64,000 bases of DNA from Adhaeribacter swui (lineage in GTDB: Bacteria > Bacteroidota > Bacteroidia > Cytophagales > Hymenobacteraceae), in NCBI RefSeq assembly GCF_014217805.1, contig NZ_CP055156.1:1054001-1118000 (forward strand). Reading direction: 5' to 3'. The first letter of the stretch is position 1; the number at the start of each line of letters is the position of its first letter. A model generated the notes under the pieces. It saw only the letters and a program-made list of their open reading frames with translations, was not told the DNA's origin and made no database searches. The position numbers were made by a program, and so were the translations under genes. Positions 34,163-43,088 of the stretch are shown piece after piece.

Positions 34163-34302
34163 GTTGCTATGCTTTTGCGATTATTAAAAGAACAACACAA
34201 AGGTAATGCAGCTACCGCCACCCGAACATGGACAAATCGGGACAAAGCCTGCACAAAACCGCCACTGGTAACCCAGTCAAAAATTTAAAAAATAAAGAAA
34301 AC

Positions 34303-35160
34303 TCAAGCCACCAGATCCGCTACCACCGAAATACCCGTTAGATCACGAAAAGCCTGGGGCGATACGTGGGTAAATTTTTTAAAAAACCGACTGAAATAAA
34401 ACTCATCGTTGAATTGTAGCTTATAGGCTATTTCTTTGATGCTTAAACGGGTTAAATGCAGTTGCTTTTTAGCTTCCAGAATCAGCCGTTCCTGGATCAG
34501 TTCCGAGGGTGTTTTGCCGAAATACTTTTTGCTGCGCTTGTTCAGGCTGTTGGTGGTTATGGCGAGTAGTTCGGCGTAATCCGCGGGCTTATGTAAAAAT
34601 AAAAAATGCTGCTCCAGTAAATCTTTAAACCGGTTCATGAGCTCATCCTGTTCTTTTAAAACCGGAGGTTCGGCTAAAGCCCGTAGTTTAATGCTGCTCG
34701 ATTTGGCCAGTAAAAGCTGCAGATAAGAACGTAACACCGTTTCATCGGGGCGTTGCGGATCAAAGTCGGCATTTAAGTCTTGTAATAATTGCTGAAATAT
34801 GCGGGCTTCGGCCACCGTAAGCTTTACGCACGGCTCCAGGTAAATATTATTAAAAAGGAGTCCGTTGCAGGCTACCTGTACTTTGTGGTACTCGATGCAG
34901 TAAAAGTCGCCGTGAAATTGCAGCGCCGTTAGCTGCACCGGGGTTTGCTGCTCCATAAAAATTTGCTGCAAAGGCGTAGCAAAAACCAGCACCGGCGCTT
35001 TAACTGGGAAAACCGCAAAATCGGCGTGGTAAATACCGGTGCCTTCCGCGATAAACAACCAAGTGTATTCGGCAAACTGAACCGGCTTCTGAAACACACT
35101 GGCGCTGTCCGGGTTTAAGCCAAATAACAAATCGTTTCCTCGTAGAAGCGCTTTTTTCAT
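34303..35160 (-). CDS. AraC family transcriptional regulator
   Basis: A 285-residue regulator with an N-terminal sensor domain (about 15-105; YTWLFIAEGTGIYHADFAVFP) and an AraC domain (about 185-280; LLAITTNSLNKRSKKYFGKTPSELI and IAYKLQFNDEFYFSRFFKKFTHVSPQAFR). The 'LQF' in place of the usual 'LGF' is a minor deviation. It lies 140 bp upstream of the DUF417/AhpD-like genes on the same strand and 202 bp from the divergent DoxX gene. Both are likely targets. Confidence 0.9.
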   Translation of the reverse strand: MKKALLRGNDLLFGLNPDSASVFQKPVQFAEYTWLFIAEGTGIYHADFAVFPVKAPVLVFATPLQQIFMEQQTPVQLTALQFHGDFYCIEYHKVQVACNGLLFNNIYLEPCVKLTVAEARIFQQLLQDLNADFDPQRPDETVLRSYLQLLLAKSSSIKLRALAEPPVLKEQDELMNRFKDLLEQHFLFLHKPADYAELLAITTNSLNKRSKKYFGKTPSELIQERLILEAKKQLHLTRLSIKEIAYKLQFNDEFYFSRFFKKFTHVSPQAFRDLTGISVVADLVA

Positions 35161-35362
35161 TAGAATTAACTTAAGAATGCTTACCGGAAATTACAACTAC
35201 TGGCCGGCGAGCGTATTTTACCCGAAGTTTACTTCCGGCAGCTCCGCAAATATCTTTACTTTGCACGACATCCACCCAGAGAAATTAACCTGATTTTGGA
35301 TGACTTGCGGGATGGTTTAGACCCTTGCTGGTTGCGGATATAATTTTTTAAATTTAAAAAAT

Positions 35363-35770
35363 ATGAATCAAACTTCTTTCTTATTATTCCGGGTAGCCAT
35401 TGGCATGAGCTTACTGGGGCACGGCCTGGTGCGCTTGCCCAAACTGGCAACCTTTAGCCAATGGATGGTGGGGCTTTTTGCGAAATCCATGCTCCCCGAA
35501 TTTCTGGTAACGCCTTTTAGTTATTTGTTACCTATTGCCGAGTTTGTAATTGGCTTATTGCTGGTTTTGGGCCTGTTTACCCGCCCCGCTTTAATGGCCG
35601 GCGCCTGGATGATGATTTTTTTAATTTTTGGCACTTGCCTCCTCGAAAACTGGGATGCTTTGCCCTCGCAACTCATTCACGTGGCTTTTTTGGCCGGCTT
35701 ACTAAATTTTACCCAAAGTAACACCTGGGCGCTGGATCATGTAATTTTTAAAAATAATGCCCGAGGTTGA
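35363..35770 (+). CDS. DoxX family membrane protein
   Basis: A 135-residue protein with four hydrophobic segments. It has the DoxX pattern: RVAIGMSLLGHGLVRLPKL near the start, LLPIAEFVIGLLLVLGLFTRPALMAGAWMM in the middle. DoxX proteins are linked to thiol or redox homeostasis. It is divergent from the AraC regulator, so it belongs to the same redox neighbourhood as DUF417 and the AhpD-like protein. Confidence 0.9.
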   Translation: MNQTSFLLFRVAIGMSLLGHGLVRLPKLATFSQWMVGLFAKSMLPEFLVTPFSYLLPIAEFVIGLLLVLGLFTRPALMAGAWMMIFLIFGTCLLENWDALPSQLIHVAFLAGLLNFTQSNTWALDHVIFKNNARG

Positions 35771-35866
35771 TACTGGGGCAGCCAGAACTTTCTCATCAGG
35801 TCTGTTCATCATCCGGTTCCTGGCCAGTGGTAAGCTTAGGTTATTAGCTTTTAATTTAAGTTTAAC

Positions 35867-35924
35867 GGTTTGCCCGGCCTGAGGCCTACCAAATAGTAGA
35901 CACGAGCGGGACGCTCGCGCCAGC
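35867..35924 (+). repeat. Family E repeat, copy E3
   Basis: GGTTTGCCCGGCCTGAGGCC, then ACACGAGCGGGACGCTCGCG. It lies between the DoxX gene and the convergent DNA repair gene. Confidence 0.78.
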
Positions 35925-35970
35925 AAAGTTGGTTCCAGGCAAATAAATTGTTGTTTGAAAATGACCGGTT

Positions 35971-37077
35971 CTAATTAGCCGAAAGCTCGAAAGATTTAAC
36001 TTCTTTCTCGTCCCCGTTTAAAATCAAACCTAAACGGTGTAGTCCGGGGTAAAAGGTTCGGGTGGTAATGCGTCTGAAACTTTGCCGGCGGGTGATGGTT
36101 ACTTCTTCGTGGGGCAAAAACAAACGCTCGCTTATTTTAAAAACTTTTTTAGCGTGGGTGTTATTTTGCTTTAGATAATAAATGGCGTACTCAATTCGCA
36201 CCAGTTGTTCCGCAGTCTGCTCGTTTTTAATCCGAAACACAAACTCCAGATTGCCGCCAATGTGCACTACCGGGGTATTTAGTTCAAAGCTGGTAAGCCT
36301 TATGTTTTTAGCCGACAAGCCATAGTGATTCAGGATTTCGGGGTGGCCTTGTTTGAGTAAAGTGCGGCAACCGTGTTTAATCAGTGCATCTACTTCTTTG
36401 CTGGCACCCTTCCATTGGGCGGCAATTTGTAAAACTAACTGCGGATGATCTTTGGCAATGTCGTTCAGGTTATTGGCGACGCTGCGTCGCACAATCTCCG
36501 ACGGATCATTTTTTAAATTTTCCAGGATGGGCAATACCGGCGCAGGGTCTTTTTTTAACGCGGGTACCGCCATAGCCCAGGGCAACCGCGGCCGGGAGCC
36601 TTCGCTGGCCAGTCGCCGTACTTCGTATTTTTCGTGCCGCGACCAGGCAAGCATTTGCGCCAGCGTAGGTTCGTAATAATGTAGTAAAAAAGGCCGGATG
36701 GCAAATTCACCGGTAATGTATTGGGTAACGTGTTCCAGCGCTTTCATGGAGCTTTCGTAATGCGCCAAGCCGTAAGTTTCGATGTAATCCGGCAGAAACA
36801 AAAACTCCAACCGCCCGGCTCCGAAGCCATCCGTTTTTAGCTGCGCGATAATGGCCGGCAGCAGTTCCGCCGCTTCGGCAAAATGAGCGGGCATAAAAAC
36901 GTGCAAGGCTTGAGTTGTATGCCGCATCCGCGCTTTTAACTCTTTTGTTTCAAAATCGTCCGTTAAAACCAACTCCAAAAACGCTGGTTTCCGGAAACCC
37001 GGAATCACTTTTTCTAGACTGGCAGCTACATGATTATAAAAAGCAGGCGAGTAAATATCTTTCAGCAGCGTGCTCAT
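35971..37077 (-). CDS. DNA alkylation repair protein (AlkD-like, HEAT repeats)
   Basis: The ATG at 37077 gives 368 residues starting MSTLLKDIYSPAFYN, the usual beginning of this family; the upstream extension (MGNWKLWCL...) is unlikely. The alpha-helical HEAT repeat region (about 1-235) includes the characteristic EVRRLASEGSRPRLPWAM and PSEIVRRSVANNLNDIAKDHP. A C-terminal beta domain of about 110 residues follows (LEFVFRIKNEQ...). AlkD-type enzymes excise 3-methyladenine and related cationic lesions. Catalytic activity cannot be confirmed here. Confidence 0.88.
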   Translation of the reverse strand: MSTLLKDIYSPAFYNHVAASLEKVIPGFRKPAFLELVLTDDFETKELKARMRHTTQALHVFMPAHFAEAAELLPAIIAQLKTDGFGAGRLEFLFLPDYIETYGLAHYESSMKALEHVTQYITGEFAIRPFLLHYYEPTLAQMLAWSRHEKYEVRRLASEGSRPRLPWAMAVPALKKDPAPVLPILENLKNDPSEIVRRSVANNLNDIAKDHPQLVLQIAAQWKGASKEVDALIKHGCRTLLKQGHPEILNHYGLSAKNIRLTSFELNTPVVHIGGNLEFVFRIKNEQTAEQLVRIEYAIYYLKQNNTHAKKVFKISERLFLPHEEVTITRRQSFRRITTRTFYPGLHRLGLILNGDEKEVKSFELSAN

Positions 37078-37271
37078 AAGAGGCAGGAATTTAAAACAGA
37101 TTGGATGCACAAATAAACACCACAATTTCCAATTGCCCAATCCAAAACTTGCTACCAGATTCTTATTTTTTTAAAATTTCCGATATTCCCCAACTAGCAT
37201 TAAGGAAGCGTCGAGCAATTTAATTATGTAAGCATTCAGCAAGATTAAAAATTCTTAAACCTAAACAAAAT

Positions 37272-37514
37272 GAAAAGCCACAGCTACACGCACCTGACAT
37301 CAGTTTGGCTGTGGAGCACCTGCTAGGGTTCCGGTTTTGCGCAGCAAAATTCCGCAGACTGAATCGAGGAAACAGAATAACGGCATCTCCTCCCCTGTTT
37401 TTAGGGGAGGTGCCGCAGGCGGAGGGGTTAACCAAGCCCGCCGGCCATGAGGCAAAATTCAGCCCGTTCAAATAAGATAGCACCTAAGCATGGAGGCAGG
37501 AACAGGCTCCATGT
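37272..37514 (-). repeat. Family A repeat, copy A4, with swapped internal module
   Basis: The outer parts match A1-A3 in reverse orientation (GACATCAGTTTGGCTGTGGA, GCCCGCCGGCCATGAGGCAA). The middle instead carries a hairpin built on CTCCCCTGTTTTTAGGGGAG (about 37390-37410), also found in A5. The frame at 37220-37483 is repeat-derived and not a gene. Confidence 0.75.
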
Positions 37515-37529
37515 AAATACGGAACCATA

Positions 37530-37648
37530 CTAAATTTTTAAAAATTACTCTTTTAGCAGCTTGTTAAAGCCGATGCGGGTTCCGGCTAAAAGCCGGAGTA
37601 AAGTCACAGACTTTACTTTGTACAAAGGCCCAAGTTTGAAAACTTGCG
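37530..37648. repeat. Family B repeat, copy B2: three consecutive stem-loops
   Basis: TCCGGCT-AAA-AGCCGGA (37581-37597), AGTAAAGTC-ACA-GACTTTACT (37597-37617) and CAAGTTT-GA-AAACTTG (37631-37646) follow in the same order and spacing as in B1. It directly follows A4. Confidence 0.8.
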
Positions 37649-37681
37649 CTAGTAGATTTAATCTAAAAGGCAAAAACTAAT

Positions 37682-38563
37682 TTATTCAATTCGTGATTTT
37701 TTAAATTTTTTGCGTTGCGCCAAATACAACCCCATAATCACCAGCGCGGTACCAGCAAAAGTATGCCATGTAATTGGCTCGTGCAACAAGGTATACGAGT
37801 AGCCAAAACCAAAAATCGGGCACAGAAACAACCACAACGAAGCCCGCACCGCATCTTGCTTTACCAGGTAAAACCACAATTGCAACGAAATTATAGATAC
37901 GGGCACGATCAGCCAGAAAACTGCTTCCCAAAAAGCAACATCAAAGTGGGTATGGGTGTAATCCGTAAAATACAAGGTAAACGGCAGCAAACACAAACCG
38001 CCCAGTAAAACCTGCCAGCCATTAATCACCAGGGTAGCCAGTTGCCATTTTACCTGCGCGTAATACACCGTAGCCGCCGACACCGACACCATGCCGGCAA
38101 GTAAAATAAGTAAGCCCCGGGTAGTAGCAAAACTGTTTTCCAGTAAAGGATAAGTAGCCAGGCCAACGCCAGCTAAGCCCAGCATAATGCCTAGCCCTTC
38201 GCCCCATTTTACCGGTCGGCGCAGCCAGGCTGCCGAAAGCAAAGTAATAAATAACGGATTAGTGGCCGTAGAAAGGCTACCAATGCCCGCCGAAACTTCT
38301 TTTAAAGCCAGCACAAAAGCGCCCAGATAAATAGTAGTGTTTAATAAAGAAAAAAGCAGCAGCTGCCGCCATTCCGCACCTCGCGGGAAAGCATTCTTAC
38401 CCCGCTGCCAGCCATAACAAAATGCCAGCATCAGGCCGCCAGCAATTAAAAAACGAATATTGGCTAATAATAACGGATGCGCGTGAGCCACCCCTACTTT
38501 AGTAGCAACCGAGGCCGAAGCCCACAACATGGCAAATAGCACCCCGGGTAATACGTTTCGCAT
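37682..38563 (-). CDS. EamA family (drug/metabolite transporter superfamily) permease
   Basis: A 293-residue integral membrane protein with ten predicted helices in two EamA repeats. The first half shows FAMLWASASVATKVGVAHAHPLLLANIRFLIAGG; the second ends YSYTLLHEPITWHTFAGTALVIMGLYLA, the usual 'lgE.l....liGa.lil.Gv' ending. Such permeases usually export amino acids, nucleotides or metabolites. The substrate is unknown. It is transcribed alone. Confidence 0.92.
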   Translation of the reverse strand: MRNVLPGVLFAMLWASASVATKVGVAHAHPLLLANIRFLIAGGLMLAFCYGWQRGKNAFPRGAEWRQLLLFSLLNTTIYLGAFVLALKEVSAGIGSLSTATNPLFITLLSAAWLRRPVKWGEGLGIMLGLAGVGLATYPLLENSFATTRGLLILLAGMVSVSAATVYYAQVKWQLATLVINGWQVLLGGLCLLPFTLYFTDYTHTHFDVAFWEAVFWLIVPVSIISLQLWFYLVKQDAVRASLWLFLCPIFGFGYSYTLLHEPITWHTFAGTALVIMGLYLAQRKKFKKSRIE

Positions 38564-38665
38564 AAACTAACAACTACAAATAACAGGTTCGCGGCAAAGG
38601 TATTTATTATATGGTGATTTTTGCACAGTACTCAGGGCTCCAGAAGATGAAATGGTTTATAAAAC

Positions 38666-38695
38666 AAAAATGCCATCACGAAAGATGGCATTTTT
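38666..38695. terminator. Hairpin terminator between EamA and DUF1080 genes
   Basis: AAAAATGCCATC-ACGAAA-GATGGCATTTTT: a 12-bp stem with T-runs on both strands. It lies 26 bases past the end of the minus-strand DUF1080 gene and is its natural terminator. Confidence 0.88.
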
Positions 38696-38720
38696 AAAAA
38701 ATTAGCAAGCAAAGTTTATC

Positions 38721-39335
38721 TTAGCTTTTCTTCAACTCTTTTACGGCGATGTTTCTCCAGCGTACTTTAATGCCACCGCCATCGTGGATTTGCAAGGCAA
38801 TTACGCCATCGCGGCTGCCAATTTGCTCATCGGTTAATTCAATCATTTGAGTGCCGTTTACCCAGGTGGTTACTTGGTTACCCACTACCCGGATTTTCAT
38901 TTTGTTCCACTCGCCCATTTTTAAGGCTTTATCTTTTTCCGGATCAGGTTTAATGAGCCAGCCCCGGCCATAAGATTCGTAGATACCACCGGTGCTTTTG
39001 CCCGGAGGAGCTACCTCGGCTTGCCAGCCAGAAATTTTGGTACCATCCAGCGACGAATGAAAGAAAACGCCGCTGTTGCCGTCGGCTTCTTGCTTAAATT
39101 CTACCGTCAATTCAAAATCTTTAAATTTTTGGTCGGTGGCTAAATAACCGTATTGTTTATCGGGGCCGCTTTCGCAGACTAAATTGCCGTTTTCTACGTA
39201 CCATTTTTCGGTGCCGTGCACTTGCCAGCCATCCAGGTTTTTGCCATTAAAAAGTTTTTTTTGCGCTTGTGCCTGGCACGTAACAGCCAGTACTACAAAG
39301 AATAAAGCAATTTTAAAAAAAGATTTGTAAGCCAT
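38721..39335 (-). CDS. DUF1080 (3-keto-disaccharide hydrolase-type) secreted protein
   Basis: The ATG at 39335 gives 204 residues with a standard signal peptide (KSFFKIALFFVVLAVTCQAQAQ); a longer frame reaching 39407 adds a non-signal leader. The mature protein is one concanavalin-like beta-sandwich (DUF1080): KLFNGKNLDGWQV, GYLATDQKFKDFELTVEFK, SGVFFHSS and GVIALQIHDGGGIKVRWRNIAVK. Family members hydrolyse 3-keto-glycosides; this one is plausibly periplasmic. It has its own terminator. Confidence 0.92.
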   Translation of the reverse strand: MAYKSFFKIALFFVVLAVTCQAQAQKKLFNGKNLDGWQVHGTEKWYVENGNLVCESGPDKQYGYLATDQKFKDFELTVEFKQEADGNSGVFFHSSLDGTKISGWQAEVAPPGKSTGGIYESYGRGWLIKPDPEKDKALKMGEWNKMKIRVVGNQVTTWVNGTQMIELTDEQIGSRDGVIALQIHDGGGIKVRWRNIAVKELKKS

Positions 39336-39497
39336 AAGGGGTTTAATTGTGGTAAAATAGATTGTAAAGAAAACAAAAATTGAACATCGAACAGCCAAGT
39401 ATAACAAAAGAGAATGGGTTTATCAATACTCCCGCTGATATTCTCTTGGGCTTTGTTCCCGGCTTGTACTTGCTCCGACCCTTTTAGTCCGGACCGA

Positions 39498-40154
39498 TTA
39501 GCTTATTTTAACAATTCCCAAGTCCATAGCTTTTATAATTAATTCAACCGGTGATTTTATCTGGAGTTTACGCAAAATGTTTTTGCGGTGTGAGTTAATG
39601 GTATGCGGACTCAAAAAAAGAGTTTCGGCAATTTCAGCGGTAGATTTTCCTTCGGCAATTAACCGGATTACTTCTATTTCTCGGGAACTTAAATTTAAAT
39701 TATCCGGCACCGTTTCCACGGAACCAGTATCGGCCAGGATTACTTCTAATACTTTGCTGCAAATAAACCGTTTACCCTGGGCTGTGGTCCGTACGGCTTG
39801 CAGCAACTCCTGCTCGTCACAATCTTTTAAAATATAACTGGTAACCCCCACTTTCAGGGCATTTACCACCATGTATTTTTCCGAGTTGGTGGTAATGGCC
39901 AGCAGGTACGTTTGTGGGGCGAGTTGCTGCAGCGTTTCCATTTCCGGCGCCCCGAACTCCTGCAAGAAGTTACCATCTACGGTAACTACCTGGGGTTGTA
40001 AATTTTTAATCCAGGAGGTTAATTCAGAAATATTTTCTGCTTCGCCTATTACTTCTACGCCGTGCTGGGCGGCCAATAAAGTAGCAATGCCCCGGCGGGT
40101 AAGCAAATTACTTTCGGTAACCAGCACGGAAATTTTCTTTGTATCTAAATACAC
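39498..40154 (-). CDS. LuxR/NarL-type response regulator with atypical acidic pocket
   Basis: A 218-residue response regulator with a receiver domain (about 8-125) and a C-terminal LuxR helix-turn-helix (about 150-215; LSSREIEVIRLIAEGKSTAEIAETLFLSPHTINSHRKNILRKL). The phospho-acceptor candidate is the Asp of VVTVDGNFL and the Lys of YILKDCDE is kept. The acidic pair at the end of strand 1 is reduced to VLVTESN (one Glu). A Fur-type box lies 55 bp upstream. No histidine kinase is adjacent. Confidence 0.88.
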   Translation of the reverse strand: MYLDTKKISVLVTESNLLTRRGIATLLAAQHGVEVIGEAENISELTSWIKNLQPQVVTVDGNFLQEFGAPEMETLQQLAPQTYLLAITTNSEKYMVVNALKVGVTSYILKDCDEQELLQAVRTTAQGKRFICSKVLEVILADTGSVETVPDNLNLSSREIEVIRLIAEGKSTAEIAETLFLSPHTINSHRKNILRKLQIKSPVELIIKAMDLGIVKIS

Positions 40155-40208
40155 CCGGTACTCCTAATTCTTTGTAAATAAATTTTAGTGCAAGTGTACG
40201 AAAAAATG

Positions 40209-40225
40209 TTTAGAATCATTCTAAA
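40209..40225. promoter_or_regulatory. Candidate Fur-family box 1
   Basis: TTTAGAATCATTCTAAA is a perfect palindrome around a single central base. The core follows the 7-1-7 design (TTAGAAT-C-ATTCTAA) of Fur-superfamily operators. It lies 55 bp upstream of the response regulator start and 438 bp upstream of the TonB receptor. Confidence 0.6.
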
Positions 40226-40507
40226 TAGCAAAGTACCGCTGGGCTATCTGCTGCTTCCGGAAGCGCAGGAGTTACTTTTACGCTCCTCTGGTTAATCCTT
40301 GATTATCCCCAATTTTCAAATTTTTCTCTTTCCGCGCGGCTTAAAAACTCTCAATTGCGGGGGAAAAGCACCTTCTCCGATTTTACCGGTAAAATGCAAT
40401 CGCTAGTACTAGTGATTTGCCCTACTACTCCTGGCATTTAAAATCACTACCCTTTAACGGCCAAATTCCCTATTGCTGTCGAAGAAAAATATTTTTACAG
40501 CCTGTAA

Positions 40508-40524
40508 TTTTGAATCATTCTAAA
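40508..40524. promoter_or_regulatory. Candidate Fur-family box 2
   Basis: TTTTGAATCATTCTAAA differs from box 1 at one base and shares the following AAATA-CAAAG context. It lies 139 bp upstream of the TonB-dependent receptor. I saw no other copy of this palindrome in the window. Confidence 0.58.
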
Positions 40525-40662
40525 TAACAAAGAAGAACAGGGCGGTTTGGTCTTGAAATCGGCGCTTGGTAAAGACTACTGGAAGCTAGCAACAACCACC
40601 TTGAAAAGTTGAACAACCAGATAAAATTAAAAAAATAGCCATTTGCCGGAAAATTTACTTAG

Positions 40663-43056
40663 ATGAATTACTTAAAACTTATAATCAAACTGGTACTCGT
40701 CGCCAATCTGGGGGGAGCTATTCTCTTCCGGGCCGCGGCTCAAACTGCGCCAACCGGTAGCATCGAGGGATACACGAAATCCAGCCAGAAAAATGCTTTA
40801 CCCGAAACGACGGTGTACTTAAAAGGAACTACCTTAGGAGTAGTTTCAGATGCTAAAGGTTATTTTAAACTGGACCGCATTCCAGCAGGCGTTTACCCGG
40901 TAGTTATCTCCTCGCTAGGCTACCAGTCGCAAACCGATACCATCCGAATCAGCGCCGGTCAAACTACTTCGCTGCAATATTTTTTGAAAGAATCTTCTAC
41001 GGAGCTGGAATCGGTAACAGTGATGGGTAAAAGTGCCGTGCAGGAAACGAAAGAGCAAGCCTACGAAGTACAAGCCATTGATGCCCGCAAGTTACACAAT
41101 ACCAGCCTGGATTTAAGCCATGCCCTGGACCGGGTATCGGGCGTGCGGGTACGGGAAACCGGTGGTGTGGGTTCTAACATCAACTTTTCCCTAAATGGCT
41201 TTACCGGCCGGCAGGTTAAGTTTTTCCTCGACGGCGTGCCCATGGATAATTTTGGTTCTTCTTTCCAGCTCAATAACATTCCGGTTAACCTGGCCGAGCG
41301 GATTGAAATTTACAAAGGCGTAGTGCCGATTTGGCTGGGCTCGGATGCGCTGGGCGGCGCGGTAAATATTGTTACCAACAACCAGCCGCGGACTTACCTC
41401 GATGCCTCCTACTCTTTTGGGTCTTTTAATACGCACCGTACAGTAATCAATGCCGGTTACACTGCTAAATCCGGTTTTACGGCGCAAATCAATGCTTTTC
41501 AGAATTACTCCGATAATAATTATTGGGTAAATGTAGATGTAGCCGACATTAATACGGGTAAATATTTCCCCAACCAGCGGGTGCGCCGTTTTAATGATAC
41601 CTACCACAACGAAACCATAATTGCCAAAGCCGGGGTGGTGGGTAAAAAATACGCCGATCGCTTATTGTTTGGGGTTACGCTGGGCCAGAACTACGCCGAA
41701 ATACAAACCGGGGCGCGCCTGGTAAGTGTTTTCGGCGACTGGCACCGCAAGGGTAACATTGTGATGCCCACCCTGCAATACCAGAAACGCGACTTGTTTA
41801 TAAAAGGGCTGGATTTAACCCTGAACGGAAATTACAACCTGGGCACCGAACAAAACATTGATACGGTATATCGCCGCTACAACTGGTTCGGGGATTACAA
41901 GCAATACGAAGGTCAGGGCAGCGAGCGGTCGCGGTCAATGTATAAATACCGCAACAACAACGGCGTGGGCACGGCTAATTTAAATTACCAACTCAGCGAA
42001 AAGCAAACCATTTCCCTAAACCATGTTTACAATACCTTTAACCGCAAAGGCCGGGATGAGCTGTACCCCGAAAACGACAATTACGAGCAGCCCCGCAAGA
42101 GCAGCAAAAACATTACCGGTATTGGCTACAAAATAGATTACACTGGCCGCTGGAGCACCACTTTGTTTGCCAAACATTACAGCCAGGTAAACCGCTACAG
42201 CCAATCGTACAACCCCGGCAGCAACACCAGCGAAGTACTGTACCGGCAACAAAAAAACAATTTCAGCAACTGGGGTTACGGCCTGGCTACCACTTACTTC
42301 CTGACGGAACATTTGCAGGCCAAAGGCTCTTACGAAAAAAGCTACCGCCTCCCCGAAACCGAGGAATTGTTCGGCGATTTGGTTAACCTGCAAGGCAACA
42401 TTGACTTAGACCCCGAAACCAGTCACAATTTTAATCTGGGTTTGAGTTACAACACTACCTTCAACAAAATTCACCAGTTAAATTTCAGCGGTAACGTGAT
42501 GTACCGCGATGCGCGGGATTTTATCCGGGCCCGCCTGAACAACAACCAAACCATGCAGGTAATGGAAAATTTGTTTGACGTTACCAACGCCGGCGTGGAC
42601 GGCGAAATCCGGTACTCTTACAAAGGTTTCTTAAATGCCGGCCTGAACCTGACTTACCAAAACCTGCGCAACAACACCAAATTTGAAGAAGGGCAAACCC
42701 AGGAAAGCGTGGTGTACCGGGACCGCATTCCGAACATGCCTTATTTGTTTGGCAACGCCGATGCCTCGGTTTTTATCCAAGATTTGGGCAAGAAAGGCAA
42801 CAACCTGAACCTGGGTTATAACCTGCTATACGTGCACGCTTTTTACCTGTACTGGCCCAGCCTGGGCAGCGACAAACTCGATATTCCGCAGCAGCTAGCA
42901 CACGATGTAAACCTCACTTATACCCTGGCAGATGGCCGCTACAATGTAACCCTGGAATGCCGCAATGTAGCCAACGCCCAATTGTACGACAACTTTAGTC
43001 TGCAAAAACCGGGTCGCAGTTTCACGGCCAAGCTCCGCTATTTCATTAATCAATAA
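40663..43056 (+). CDS. TonB-dependent outer-membrane receptor (probable siderophore/iron)
   Basis: A 797-residue receptor. After a signal peptide (about 1-27) comes a carboxypeptidase-regulatory beta-sandwich (about 30-115; GSIEGYTKSSQKNALPETTVYLKGT). The plug follows (about 120-235; LDRVSGVRVRETGGVGSNINFSLNGF, VVPIWLGSDALGGAVNIVT), then a 22-strand barrel ending in F (RSFTAKLRYFINQ). The length and the downstream DUF4374, PepSY and DUF4198 genes indicate uptake of an iron chelate. Two Fur-like boxes upstream support iron control. Confidence 0.92.
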   Translation: MNYLKLIIKLVLVANLGGAILFRAAAQTAPTGSIEGYTKSSQKNALPETTVYLKGTTLGVVSDAKGYFKLDRIPAGVYPVVISSLGYQSQTDTIRISAGQTTSLQYFLKESSTELESVTVMGKSAVQETKEQAYEVQAIDARKLHNTSLDLSHALDRVSGVRVRETGGVGSNINFSLNGFTGRQVKFFLDGVPMDNFGSSFQLNNIPVNLAERIEIYKGVVPIWLGSDALGGAVNIVTNNQPRTYLDASYSFGSFNTHRTVINAGYTAKSGFTAQINAFQNYSDNNYWVNVDVADINTGKYFPNQRVRRFNDTYHNETIIAKAGVVGKKYADRLLFGVTLGQNYAEIQTGARLVSVFGDWHRKGNIVMPTLQYQKRDLFIKGLDLTLNGNYNLGTEQNIDTVYRRYNWFGDYKQYEGQGSERSRSMYKYRNNNGVGTANLNYQLSEKQTISLNHVYNTFNRKGRDELYPENDNYEQPRKSSKNITGIGYKIDYTGRWSTTLFAKHYSQVNRYSQSYNPGSNTSEVLYRQQKNNFSNWGYGLATTYFLTEHLQAKGSYEKSYRLPETEELFGDLVNLQGNIDLDPETSHNFNLGLSYNTTFNKIHQLNFSGNVMYRDARDFIRARLNNNQTMQVMENLFDVTNAGVDGEIRYSYKGFLNAGLNLTYQNLRNNTKFEEGQTQESVVYRDRIPNMPYLFGNADASVFIQDLGKKGNNLNLGYNLLYVHAFYLYWPSLGSDKLDIPQQLAHDVNLTYTLADGRYNVTLECRNVANAQLYDNFSLQKPGRSFTAKLRYFINQ

Positions 43057-43088
43057 GTAACACCAATCTATTTTAATCTATATACCTA

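Noticed and set aside
37078-37140. N-terminal extension of the DNA alkylation repair protein
   Set aside because: The extra residues do not match the family; the ATG at 37077 aligns with the usual start.
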